NCBI RefSeq assembly: GCF_003260975.1
Contig: NZ_CP030041.1
Span: forward strand, 5,211,501-5,275,500
Direction: 5' to 3'
Length of the DNA: 64,000 nt
Source: Echinicola strongylocentroti
GTDB taxonomy: Bacteria > Bacteroidota > Bacteroidia > Cytophagales > Cyclobacteriaceae
The translations under genes and the position numbers were made by a program. A model generated the notes under the pieces. The model searched no databases. It was given only the letters and a program-made list of their open reading frames with translations, and was not told the DNA's origin. The stretch's first letter is position 1, and every line of letters begins with the position of its first letter. This document shows positions 16,770-24,836 of the stretch, in pieces.

Positions 16770-18359
16770 ATGAAATTAAATTGGATATATAAAATGACCA
16801 TGATGCTGGGACTCTTCAGTGCGGCATCATGTACAGACCTGGATTTAGCACCTTATAATGAGGTGACCTCCATCCAAGTGTACGAGGATTTTGATAACTA
16901 CAAGGCGGTCTTGGCAAAGCTATATGCAGGGCTGGCCGTCAGTGGACAGCAGGGGCCGTCCGGTAAACCTGATATCAGCGGGCTGGACGAAGGTGCGTCG
17001 ACGTACATTAGGGCGTATTGGAAGCTTCAGGAATTGCCGACAGATGAGGCAATCATCGCTTGGAATGACCAAGGATTGCCCCAGCTGAATACCAGTGAGT
17101 GGACTTCGGAAAATAACTTTATTGCGGCCATGTACTATCGGATTTTCTACCAGATATCCTTGGCGAATGAGTTTATAAGAGAGACAAGTGATGAGAAAAT
17201 GGCTTCTAGGGGGATCTCCGAAGCAGATCAGGAAACAGGTAGGATTTACCGTGCAGAGGCCAAGTTTTTACGTGCGCTGAGTTATTTCCATGCATTGGAT
17301 ATGTATGGCAATGTGCCTTTTGTGACAGAGTCAGATGCAGTAGGGGCCTTTTTTCCTGAGCAAACCAACAGGGGAGATTTGTTCGCATATATCGAAAGTG
17401 AACTGATGGAGATTTTACCAACTTTGGTAGATGCCAGGCAGAATGAATATGCCCGCGCAGACAAAGCTGCCGCCTGGATGTTGCTTTCCAAATTGTACCT
17501 GAATGCGGAAGTGTATATTGGTGAAGGCCATTTTGATGAAGCCTTGACCTATTTGAATGAAATCATCGATAGTGGTTATTCCCTTGAACAGGATTATAAT
17601 CAGTTGTTTTTGGCAGATAATCACTTGTGCCGGGATGAGTTGATCTTTTCGGTAGCATTTGATGGCGTGAATACCACCACATTTGGCGGAACTACCTTCT
17701 TGGTGAATGCTGCTGTAGGGGGAACGATGGATAGAGAGGAGTTTGGTATCCCTGGTGGATGGCAAGGGCTGAGAACCCGCCCTGAGATCGTAGCACTCTA
17801 CCCAGTTACAGACGGGTCTACTGATGCAAGAGCCTCGTTCCATACGGATGAGCAAAGTCTGGATATAGAGGATGTTGCCATTTTCCAGAATGGCTATGCG
17901 GTGAAGAAGTATAAAAATGTCACCAGAGACGGACAGCGAGGCTCCAGCCCAGGTACCGATATCGTGGATACTGATTTTCCAATGTTCCGTCTGGGGGATG
18001 TTTACCTGATGTATGCCGAGGCGGTACTACGGGGAGGTAGTGGAGGCAGTCAGGCACAAGCCTTGGCCTATATCAATATGCTTAGAGAAAGGGCCTATGG
18101 GGATGCTTCTGGAAATATCACAGCAGGTGATCTGACCTTGGATTTTATTTTGGACGAACGTGCAAGGGAACTGAAGTGGGAAGCACACCGCAGAACCGAC
18201 CTGATCAGGTATGACAGGTTTACTGGCGATGATTATACGTGGCAGTGGAAAGGTGGGGTTTTTGAAGGGTCGTCAGTGGAGAGCTTCAGGAAGCTTTATC
18301 CTTTGCCAGTGGCCGACCTGACAGCCAATCCCCAACTCAAGCAAAATGATGGTTATTAA
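16770..18359 (+). CDS. susD: SusD/RagB family glycan-binding lipoprotein
   Basis: This is a 529-residue lipoprotein: signal peptide with lipobox SAASC (Cys about residue 21), then the SusD fold with the N-terminal TPR-like helices (FDNYKAVLAKLYAGLA, YRAEAKFLRALSYFHALDMYGNVPFVTE). The C-terminal region has FRLGDVYLMYAEAVLR and ERARELKWEAHRRTDLIRY, all family hallmarks. It acts as the lid on the SusC transporter at the cell surface, binding the glucan. It follows susC by 19 bases and precedes the SusE-like gene by 18 bases, clearly one operon. Confidence 0.95.
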   Translation: MKLNWIYKMTMMLGLFSAASCTDLDLAPYNEVTSIQVYEDFDNYKAVLAKLYAGLAVSGQQGPSGKPDISGLDEGASTYIRAYWKLQELPTDEAIIAWNDQGLPQLNTSEWTSENNFIAAMYYRIFYQISLANEFIRETSDEKMASRGISEADQETGRIYRAEAKFLRALSYFHALDMYGNVPFVTESDAVGAFFPEQTNRGDLFAYIESELMEILPTLVDARQNEYARADKAAAWMLLSKLYLNAEVYIGEGHFDEALTYLNEIIDSGYSLEQDYNQLFLADNHLCRDELIFSVAFDGVNTTTFGGTTFLVNAAVGGTMDREEFGIPGGWQGLRTRPEIVALYPVTDGSTDARASFHTDEQSLDIEDVAIFQNGYAVKKYKNVTRDGQRGSSPGTDIVDTDFPMFRLGDVYLMYAEAVLRGGSGGSQAQALAYINMLRERAYGDASGNITAGDLTLDFILDERARELKWEAHRRTDLIRYDRFTGDDYTWQWKGGVFEGSSVESFRKLYPLPVADLTANPQLKQNDGY

Positions 18360-18377
18360 TCCCAAAAGCCTTTAAAG

Positions 18378-19418
18378 ATGAAGAGATTAACGAAATATAT
18401 ATTGGGCGCATTGCCGCTGATTTTGGCAGCGTCTTGTTCGGAAGATTTGGACCCAGTGATCAATAGTGACCCTACCGCGCCAGTTTTAATGAGTCCTGCA
18501 TCCGGTTCTTCGCTTGTGCTAATGGCCGAAGAAGCGGAAAAGGAGCTGGTTGTTGTTTATGAAAAGGCGGATTATGGCTTCTCAGCAGCAGCCACTTATA
18601 CTGCGCAATTGGATTTGCAGGGCAATGAATTTGCAGCACCATTGGAGGTGGCCACATCCACATCGTCTGAGATGCTGGTGACCTATGCGGCGTTTAATCA
18701 GAAACTATTGGCCAAAGGACTCGTGCCAGGTGAAGAATCTGCCATAGTGCTTCGAATAAAATCAACCATTAACAGTGCGGTAGCAGACGAGTTTTCGGAG
18801 GTGATCGATATGCTCGTGACACCTTATGAGGTGGCTTTGGAGTACCCTAGGCTTTACCTTCCGGGGGGATACCAAGGCTGGGATCCCGCTAACGAAAATA
18901 CGGTCATTTATTCTGTGGAATCCGATAATGTGTATGAAGGCTTTATCCATGTATTGGGAGATTCTGGAGAATTCAAAGTCAATGAAGGCCCCAATTGGGA
19001 TGTGAACTATGGCGATGATGGTGGCGATGGTACGTTGGAGGAAAATGGTGAAAATATCATTGCCGATGGGGTGGGCACATTTAAGCTGACCGTGGATCTG
19101 ACTGCCAAAACCTATACACTCGGGGAGCCCTTGTATTGGGGGATTATTGGTGATGCTACCCCTAGTGGCTGGGATGCGTCCACACCAATGGCGTTTGATG
19201 CCGACGAAAACCTGCTTACCGTTACGGCCGACTTGGGCACTGGAGTGATGAAGTTTCGCGCAAATGATGCTTGGGATCATAATTACGGCGATGATGACCT
19301 GGACGGCGTTTTGGAGCCTGGTGGTGCTGATATCCCTGTCGAGGAAGCGGGAAATTATACCATAACCCTTGATTTTAAGGTTCCCGGTGAAGTGTCCTAT
19401 ACGCTTGTGAAGAATTAA
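18378..19418 (+). CDS. SusE/SusF-like starch-binding lipoprotein
   Basis: This is a 346-residue surface lipoprotein with lipobox LAASC (Cys about residue 20). The N-terminal SusE domain (about 25-150, DPTAPVLMSPASGSSLVL) is followed by two repeated carbohydrate-binding modules. One starts near LYLPGGYQGWDP and the other near YWGIIGDATPSGWDAST; each contains a W-x-x-N-Y-G-D-D segment (WDVNYGDDG and WDHNYGDDD). These match the starch-binding modules of SusE/SusF. It is third gene of the SusCD operon and the best single indicator that the substrate is starch-like. Confidence 0.88.
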   Translation: MKRLTKYILGALPLILAASCSEDLDPVINSDPTAPVLMSPASGSSLVLMAEEAEKELVVVYEKADYGFSAAATYTAQLDLQGNEFAAPLEVATSTSSEMLVTYAAFNQKLLAKGLVPGEESAIVLRIKSTINSAVADEFSEVIDMLVTPYEVALEYPRLYLPGGYQGWDPANENTVIYSVESDNVYEGFIHVLGDSGEFKVNEGPNWDVNYGDDGGDGTLEENGENIIADGVGTFKLTVDLTAKTYTLGEPLYWGIIGDATPSGWDASTPMAFDADENLLTVTADLGTGVMKFRANDAWDHNYGDDDLDGVLEPGGADIPVEEAGNYTITLDFKVPGEVSYTLVKN

Positions 19419-19422
19419 GTGC

Positions 19423-19455
19423 GATCTGAGATGTGAGACTTGAGATATGAGACAA
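19423..19455. repeat. Short tandem degenerate repeat after susE
   Basis: The stretch repeats a 13-15 base unit of the type GAGATGTGAGACTT / GAGATATGAGAC directly after the SusE stop codon. The rest of the 19419-19841 spacer (423 bases) holds the aldolase promoter near its right end and nothing else I recognise. Confidence 0.55.
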
Positions 19456-19761
19456 ATGGCAATTTGCGATCCCCAGAGTGGGGGAGTTACCATGGCTGTT
19501 TCCGTGAAGGTTCACCGAGAGCCTTTTGATAAGTTTCAGTCATATGTAAAAATGAAAACAAACAACTGATCCGGTCAAAACTAGTCGAGAATGTACACCT
19601 AAGTGGATCCGACTTCCGGTAATAGTTAGCTAAATGCTTTGGAATATTGAATTCGGGGAAAAGACAGTGTCTTTCGCGGAATTAGGTATGGTTTGAAAGG
19701 AGAAATTGCCAAAATGATAACATTTAGTCTTTCAATTAAAGGATATTAGACTAGGTCTTTA

Positions 19762-19769
19762 TATCTTTG
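19762..19769 (+). promoter_or_regulatory. TAnnTTTG -7 element upstream of the aldolase gene
   Basis: TATCTTTG matches the Bacteroidota -7 consensus. No clean TTG lies 19-21 bases upstream, so the -33 part is weak. Transcription would begin near 19775, giving a leader of about 65 bases before the ATG at 19842. An in-frame ATG at 19767 would lie inside this element, which supports the later start. Confidence 0.5.
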
Positions 19770-19841
19770 AGCTTACTGACAATGATCAGTAGCGTGAAAG
19801 CATTTTATCAAAAAGTAATCAAACCATTAAACCATTCAATT

Positions 19842-20903
19842 ATGAAATTCAAACCAGGAATAAAGTTCGGTGAAGAATTGAAAGACCTATTGGAGTATGC
19901 CAAGGAGAGTGAATTTGCTTTACCGGCTGTCAATGTGATCAACACCAGTACTGCCAATGCAGTGTTGGAGACAGCCAAGAAAGTAAATTCTCCTGTAATC
20001 GTGCAGTTTTCCAATGGTGGCGCTCAGTTCTACGCTGGAAAAGGGCTGGCGAATGATAAACAACAAGCTTCTATTGCTGGAGCGGTGTCTGGTGCTATGC
20101 ACGTACATAAAATGGCTGAAGCTTATGGTGTGCCTGTGATCCTTCATACGGACCACGCTGCCAAAAAGCTGATCCCATGGGTGGACGGTATGCTGGAAGC
20201 TGGTAAGGAGCATTATGCTGCCTTCAAGAAGCCACTTTTCAGTTCTCATATGTTGGATCTTTCTGAAGAGTCTATCGAAGAGAACATCGAAACATCGGTG
20301 AAATACCTTGCTGAATTCAAGAAGCTGGAAATGGCCCTTGAAATCGAACTAGGAGTGACTGGTGGTGAAGAAGACGGTGTGGACAATACCGACATCGATA
20401 GCTCCAAGCTGTATACGCAGCCAGAAGAAGTGGCTTATGCTTATGAGAAACTGAAAGAGCAGAGTGAGCTGTTTACCATTGCAGCGGCATTTGGTAACGT
20501 GCACGGTGTGTACAAGCCAGGAAATGTAAGCTTGCAGCCAAAAATCTTGAAAAACTCCCAAGATTATATCTGTGAGAAATTCGGGCTATCCGGTAAGCCA
20601 GTAAGCTTTGTTTTCCATGGCGGTTCTGGATCTTCTGTGGAAGAGATCAGAGAGGCTACTGGATATGGCTCTATCAAAATGAACATCGATACCGATATGC
20701 AATGGGCATTCTGGGAAGGTGTTTTGAAATACTACAAGGAGAAAGAAGGTTACCTTCAAACTCAGCTTGGAAACCCTGAGGGCGCTGATAAGCCTAATAA
20801 GAAAAACTACGACCCAAGAGTATGGCTAAGAAAAGGCGAAGAAAACTTCGTAAAACGTCTTGAAGTAGCTTTTGACATGCTCAATGCGGTGAACAGAAAC
20901 TAA
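19842..20903 (+). CDS. fbaA: Class II fructose-bisphosphate aldolase
   Basis: This 353-residue enzyme is of the zinc-dependent class IIA type (E. coli FbaA length about 359). Visible motifs are PAVNVINTSTANAVLE near the N-terminus, zinc/active-site HTDHAAKK near residue 105, ELGVTGGEEDGVDN, FHGGSGSS (phosphate loop) and MNIDTDMQWAFWEG. It cleaves fructose-1,6-bisphosphate to DHAP and glyceraldehyde-3-phosphate in glycolysis and works in reverse in gluconeogenesis. The start at 19842 (MKFKPGIKFGEEL) fits family N-termini. It appears to have its own promoter and a following terminator, so it is a monocistronic housekeeping gene inserted between susE and the GH13 gene. Confidence 0.95.
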   Translation: MKFKPGIKFGEELKDLLEYAKESEFALPAVNVINTSTANAVLETAKKVNSPVIVQFSNGGAQFYAGKGLANDKQQASIAGAVSGAMHVHKMAEAYGVPVILHTDHAAKKLIPWVDGMLEAGKEHYAAFKKPLFSSHMLDLSEESIEENIETSVKYLAEFKKLEMALEIELGVTGGEEDGVDNTDIDSSKLYTQPEEVAYAYEKLKEQSELFTIAAAFGNVHGVYKPGNVSLQPKILKNSQDYICEKFGLSGKPVSFVFHGGSGSSVEEIREATGYGSIKMNIDTDMQWAFWEGVLKYYKEKEGYLQTQLGNPEGADKPNKKNYDPRVWLRKGEENFVKRLEVAFDMLNAVNRN

Positions 20904-20952
20904 ATTCCATCGGCCGTTTGCCATTGATGGTTAACGGTAATGGCTTCTTAGG

Positions 20953-21048
20953 CCGTCTCAGGAGTTGATTTTAACGATATTTTCCAAGGTGTTTCTTCAT
21001 GAAACTGCCAAGGCTAAGTAGTTAAAAAACTTCTGAGGCGGTTTTTTT
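20953..21048 (+). terminator. Long-stem terminator after aldolase
   Basis: Arms 20953-20966 (CCGTCTCAGGAGTT) and 21028-21041 (AACTTCTGAGGCGG) pair over 14 positions with two G-U wobbles, followed by seven Ts. The 61-base loop carries its own small hairpin (GTTTC/GAAAC near 20990-21005). Confidence 0.7.
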
Positions 21049-21089
21049 ATGCCCAAAATTTAGATCAATAGGGTGTTTGCTCAGCTGGT

Positions 21090-21264
21090 TTAACCCGGAT
21101 TATGCGTTAGGAATCGTAGTGAGAGCTGAAATTGCAAGAAAATCAGTTAGTTTGGAGGCATTAGCGTAGCACCGCTACGGTTATGCCGAAAACTAAAGTG
21201 AAACGGCTGATTTTGAAGCAGTTTAAGGTCGCAATAGATAGGCTAATGCATATTCCGGGTTGAA
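21090..21264 (+). repeat. Intergenic inverted-repeat element, family 1, copy A
   Basis: This is an element of about 175 bases. Its left end TTAACCCGGATTATGCGTTAG (from 21090) and right end CTAATGCATATTCCGGGTTGAA (to 21264) are inverted copies of each other. Inside lies a nested hairpin (CGTAGC-ACC-GCTACG near 21166-21180, extended by GGCAT/ATGCC). Copy B at 44749-44924 is its reverse complement with only a few differences. No coding potential is seen. It may be MITE-like or a bacterial interspersed palindromic element. Confidence 0.9.
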
Positions 21265-21372
21265 TGTGTCGATGTGGAGGCTGTTGTAGGGGAATTGCCC
21301 GCTGGGATGCCAAAGCTACCTGTCCCTTCTTGTAGTGTCTTTTAAAAAGAAAATAACTTAATAACACAATTT

Positions 21373-21473
21373 GATTATACGCTTTCTTGCCAGTGGATTT
21401 TATGTCTCACCGAACGCACAGAATACCCAGAATGACATAAGGCTTTTCTGAGATTTCAGTGGTTTCTGAGAGA
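21373..21473 (+). repeat. Intergenic repeat family 2, copy 1
   Basis: About 100 bases starting TTATACGCTTTCTTGCCAG and ending near GGTTTCTGAG are closely matched, in reverse complement, by 61603-61702. Shared blocks include CGCACAGAA, CCCAGAATGA and TTTTCTGAGATTTC. It is non-coding and lies just upstream of the GH13 gene. Confidence 0.85.
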
Positions 21474-21539
21474 ACCAACTACTATGATTACTGGTGCCAT
21501 TGCGGATAATCATGATAACACAATAACCTATTTGAAAAG

Positions 21540-23099
21540 ATGCAAAACCTATTGAAATTGTTTACCTATTGTGGGCTAATTGGAATGGCCTTTGGCTGTA
21601 ACCAAGTCACCGACGAAGAAATGGAAGTAAAAAACTATTGGCCAGAAGCTGGCGTGACGTACGAGATTTTTATCCAGTCGTTTTATGATACCGATGGAGA
21701 TGGGATTGGTGATCTCAATGGCGTCACCACGAAGCTGGATTATGTCCATGAACTTGGTGCCAATGCCATTTGGTTTATGCCGCTGATGCCATCCCCTTCC
21801 TATCATAAATATGATGTGACCGATTATAAAGGAATCCATCCTGACTATGGTACCATGGAGGATTTCAAGAAGATGCTCGGTGAGGCGCATAAGCGGGATA
21901 TCAAAGTGGTGATCGATATGATCATTAACCACACCAGTGACGAACATCCCTGGTTTATAGAAGCGAAGAAGGGCAGGGATAATCCATACAGGGACTACTA
22001 TGTCTGGGCAAAATACGACACCATCCAAGATTATCTGGACAAAAAAGTGGTGACGCTGGACAGCGATAATATCCGCCAGTGGCATGATCCGGGGCAGGGA
22101 GAAGATTATTATTATGGTTTTTTTACCGGAGATATGCCCGATCTCAATTTCGATAATCCCAAGGTGAGGGAAGAGATTTATGAGATTGGCCGTTATTGGC
22201 TGGAAGAAGTAGGAGTAGATGGGTTCCGCTTAGATGCAGCCAAGCATATTTATCCTGATGACAGGGCAGCTGACAATCATGCTTTTTGGGAGGAATTCAG
22301 GGCTGAAATGGAGAAAATCAAACCTGACGTGTACTTGGTAGGAGAGGTTTACGACATGAAGGAGGTCGTCGCACCTTACCTCACGGGATTGAGGGCCTTG
22401 TTCAATTTTGATTTTCACTATACCCTTTTGGAGGCTTATAAGAAACAGGATGGGATGCTCTTGGCCAAAAAGCAACATGATATCCTGACATTCTATAATG
22501 GAATTACCGATGATTTTATCGACGCCACAATCTCTTCCAATCACGACCAGCCCCGCCTGCTCAATGAATTGGGCAAGAGTAAGGCTAAACTCAAGCAGGC
22601 AATAGCGATACTGATGACCATGCCTGGAGCACCATATATATATTATGGTGAAGAAATCGGCATGTTGGGCAAAAAACCAGATCCGAATATCCGTGAACCA
22701 TTCCTGTGGGATGTGGCCAATAAAGATGCTGGGCGAGCAACATGGATAACGCCTAAATTTTCGACTGATAGTACGGTGACCCCTCTGGCTGTCCAGCGAA
22801 AAGATGCTGATAGTTATTTTAACCATTATAAAGAGGTGATCCAGTTGAGAAGTTCATATCCGGCATTGGCGATAGGAAGTCTGGAACTGCCAAAGGCAAC
22901 CTATCCGAAGGCAGTAATGGCTTATCGTAGAAAAGCGGAGGGGCAGGAATTGTTCGTTTTCCATAACCTGGGTAGTAAACAGGTGGAAGTTTCGATGCCA
23001 GAGGGTTTTGGTCAGAAAGTGTATGCGTTGAAAGGTGTGAAGATAAAAGGAACGAAAATAGCGCTCCCTGCATACTCAAGTATTGTGTTGGGAAAATGA
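21540..23099 (+). CDS. GH13 alpha-amylase family lipoprotein
   Basis: This is a 519-residue lipoprotein (lipobox AFGC, Cys20) of glycoside hydrolase family 13. All four conserved regions are visible: VVIDMIINHTS, GVDGFRLDAAKHI (nucleophile Asp about 231), LVGEVYD (acid/base Glu about 268) and SSNHDQPR (Asp about 334). The N-terminal YEIFIQSFYDTDGDGIGDLNGV carries the calcium-site DxDGDGxGD typical of oligosaccharide-acting GH13 enzymes. It would be anchored in an outer or inner membrane and hydrolyse alpha-1,4-glucans or malto-oligosaccharides for the SusCDE/GH31 system. It stands alone between repeats and a terminator. Confidence 0.93.
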   Translation: MQNLLKLFTYCGLIGMAFGCNQVTDEEMEVKNYWPEAGVTYEIFIQSFYDTDGDGIGDLNGVTTKLDYVHELGANAIWFMPLMPSPSYHKYDVTDYKGIHPDYGTMEDFKKMLGEAHKRDIKVVIDMIINHTSDEHPWFIEAKKGRDNPYRDYYVWAKYDTIQDYLDKKVVTLDSDNIRQWHDPGQGEDYYYGFFTGDMPDLNFDNPKVREEIYEIGRYWLEEVGVDGFRLDAAKHIYPDDRAADNHAFWEEFRAEMEKIKPDVYLVGEVYDMKEVVAPYLTGLRALFNFDFHYTLLEAYKKQDGMLLAKKQHDILTFYNGITDDFIDATISSNHDQPRLLNELGKSKAKLKQAIAILMTMPGAPYIYYGEEIGMLGKKPDPNIREPFLWDVANKDAGRATWITPKFSTDSTVTPLAVQRKDADSYFNHYKEVIQLRSSYPALAIGSLELPKATYPKAVMAYRRKAEGQELFVFHNLGSKQVEVSMPEGFGQKVYALKGVKIKGTKIALPAYSSIVLGK

Positions 23100-23107
23100 A
23101 TGTTTCT

Positions 23108-23131
23108 AAAAGCAGGCTTCGGCCTGCTTTT
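23108..23131 (+). terminator. Intrinsic terminator after the GH13 gene
   Basis: Perfect 10-base arms AAAAGCAGGC and GCCTGCTTTT close a TTCG tetraloop and run into further Ts, nine bases after the stop codon. Confidence 0.92.
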
Positions 23132-23253
23132 TAAAGTTCCTCTATACTATATAGGTGATTTGACTGAAATTGAATTTTTCAATATACAAATCTTCCAATT
23201 TTTCAATTCTACAGCCAGCAGCTTTGGCACTGTCCATTAGGGCAATGCCATGA

Positions 23254-23290
23254 TTGCATTTTAAATTTTAACGAGTAAATTTGTTACTCG
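23254..23290 (+). promoter_or_regulatory. Promoter with embedded palindrome upstream of the winged-helix regulator
   Basis: TTG at 23254-23256, a 19-base spacer and TAAATTTG at 23276-23283 give the exact Bacteroidota TTG-N19-TAnnTTTG form. The -7 element lies inside a perfect inverted repeat: CGAGTAA (23272-23278), ATTTG, TTACTCG (23284-23290). A protein bound there would block transcription, so autoregulation by the gene that starts 38 bases later is likely. Confidence 0.75.
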
Positions 23291-23328
23291 CATATCACTG
23301 CTTTTATTGATTCATTTGAGAAATTTTC

Positions 23329-23838
23329 ATGCTAGATATATTGATTACATCCAAGACCAGGGTAAAACTGCTGATCAAATTTTTTGCCCACGAAGCCAAT
23401 AAAGGGTATTTGCGTGGATTGGCGGAGGAGTTTAACGAATCTACCAATTCCGTAAGGGTAGAGTTGAACAGATTATCCGAGGCAGGGATTTTGGTTTCTG
23501 AGCATGAGGGGAACACCAAGTCGTATTCTGCCAATAAAAAGCACCCGCTATTTCAAGAAATGAAAAATCTCGTGGCCAAATACCTTGGGCTGGACCGGCT
23601 GGTAGAAGTGGTGATAGATAAGCTGGGAAATGTAGAGAAAGCGATCGTTGTGGGCGATTACGCTAAGGGCATTGACAGTGGGGTAATCGAACTGGTATTG
23701 GTGGGAAGGGAGATCAATAAGGAATATCTCGCGTTTCTCATCGAAAAGGCGGAGGCGAAAATTAGCAGAAAAGTAAAGGTGGTGATTTATGAAAACGAGC
23801 CGGAAGGAATAAATGGGATGCTACTGCTGGAGCTATAG
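23329..23838 (+). CDS. Winged-helix transcriptional regulator (ArsR/MarR-like) with C-terminal nucleotidyltransferase-like region
   Basis: This 169-residue protein has a winged-helix DNA-binding region at about residues 1-75 (SKTRVKLLIKFFAHEANKGYLRGLAEEFNESTNSVRVELNRLSEAGIL). The C-terminal half contains VEKAIVVGDYAKGIDSGVIELVLVG, which recalls the strand-loop of minimal nucleotidyltransferase folds, though the catalytic G-S-x10-D-x-D set is not complete (GD..KGIDSGVIELVLVG), so it is probably non-catalytic. Similar regulators in Bacteroidota often stand near surface polysaccharide genes, but none is adjacent here. The palindrome over its own promoter suggests negative autoregulation. Confidence 0.75.
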   Translation: MLDILITSKTRVKLLIKFFAHEANKGYLRGLAEEFNESTNSVRVELNRLSEAGILVSEHEGNTKSYSANKKHPLFQEMKNLVAKYLGLDRLVEVVIDKLGNVEKAIVVGDYAKGIDSGVIELVLVGREINKEYLAFLIEKAEAKISRKVKVVIYENEPEGINGMLLLEL

Positions 23839-24112
23839 TGAGTCAAAATTGTAAGTAGTTGGATTTTTATGCTTTAGATCCTTTGAGGGTAAGTTTTGTA
23901 ATTATTGTTTAAAGTGGTTGTTTTTTTAACCAGTTTTTTAATTGATTTTTAAAAATTTAATAAATACAGTTTTAATTTAAACCTAATTTTTATACTTTAA
24001 CGTAAAGTTGATCAATAATGGTTGTTTTTATTCATTGTTATTGATTCGTCTTCACCCATAGATCGGTATAAGGCCGTAAGAAAATAGTGTCAAACTAATC
24101 CCCCTACCACCC

Positions 24113-24661
24113 ATGAAAGAAATCGAAACGAGATTACTGGAACAGATCAGAAAAGGGAATGAAATGGCCTTTGTGGAGGTTTATGACAAATATTGGAAGC
24201 AGTTGTTCAATAGTGGTTATAAACGGCTCCAGAAGAAAGAAATTGTGGAGGGACTGGTGCAAGAGGTGTTTGTGGAGATGTGGCAAAAACGCGAGGTGCT
24301 GATGGTTCACACTTCCCTAGGTGCATATCTGTTCACAGCCCTCAAGTATAAAGTCATCAACCAAATGAAGTCCCAAATGGTCAAGGAGAAGTATGTGGCC
24401 TTTGTGACGTCAAGAAAATCCAATTTTGGAAGTGAAGTTGAAGAGAAGATTTTTTATAAAGAACTGGATGACGCTTATAAGCAGGAGATCTCCAATTTGC
24501 CGACTCAGGCAAAGCGGGTGTACGAACTTAAAAATTCAGATGGAATGAGCTATGTAGAAATATCCCAGGAAATGGGTATTTCTGTAAGTACTGTAGAAAA
24601 ACACATGATCAAGGCGCTTAAAATTTTAAGGGAAAACCTGAGGGGGTTCAGTCTCAGGTAG
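24113..24661 (+). CDS. ECF-type RNA polymerase sigma-70 factor (FecI/RpoE-like)
   Basis: This 182-residue ECF sigma factor has region 2 at about residues 10-75 (NEMAFVEVYDKYWKQLF, GLVQEVFVEMWQKRE) and region 4 at about 125-178 (LPTQAKRVYELKNSDGMSYVEISQEMGISVSTVEKHMIKALK). It is followed by a FecR-type anti-sigma gene and a SusC with an N-terminal STN domain, the standard trans-envelope signalling arrangement: substrate binding at the outer membrane is relayed through STN and FecR to free the sigma factor, which transcribes the SusCD genes. Confidence 0.93.
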   Translation: MKEIETRLLEQIRKGNEMAFVEVYDKYWKQLFNSGYKRLQKKEIVEGLVQEVFVEMWQKREVLMVHTSLGAYLFTALKYKVINQMKSQMVKEKYVAFVTSRKSNFGSEVEEKIFYKELDDAYKQEISNLPTQAKRVYELKNSDGMSYVEISQEMGISVSTVEKHMIKALKILRENLRGFSLR

Positions 24662-24836
24662 GTTTCAGATGGAGGGGCAAAAAGAGGTAGCTGGGAAGGT
24701 TTATTGAGAAAACCTTAGAGATGTTCTGTGTTTTTTGTCTGTATTAAAAGATAATCGAATATTTTTTAGCTTTTTTATATTTAAAGATGGAGGTTAGGTA
24801 GTAGGAAGTTGACTTAAATATAGAAAAGCATTAAAA

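Noticed and set aside
19767..19841. Longer N-terminus for the aldolase
   Set aside because: That start falls inside a TATCTTTG promoter element, and the extra residues are not found in this enzyme family.
21090..21540. A complete insertion sequence
   Set aside because: The repeats have inverted ends but no transposase ORF, so at most they are non-autonomous elements.
23329..23838. A toxin-antitoxin nucleotidyltransferase (MNT-type) reading of the winged-helix gene
   Set aside because: There is no HEPN partner gene and the catalytic G-S and Asp set is incomplete, so a transcriptional regulator is the simpler reading.
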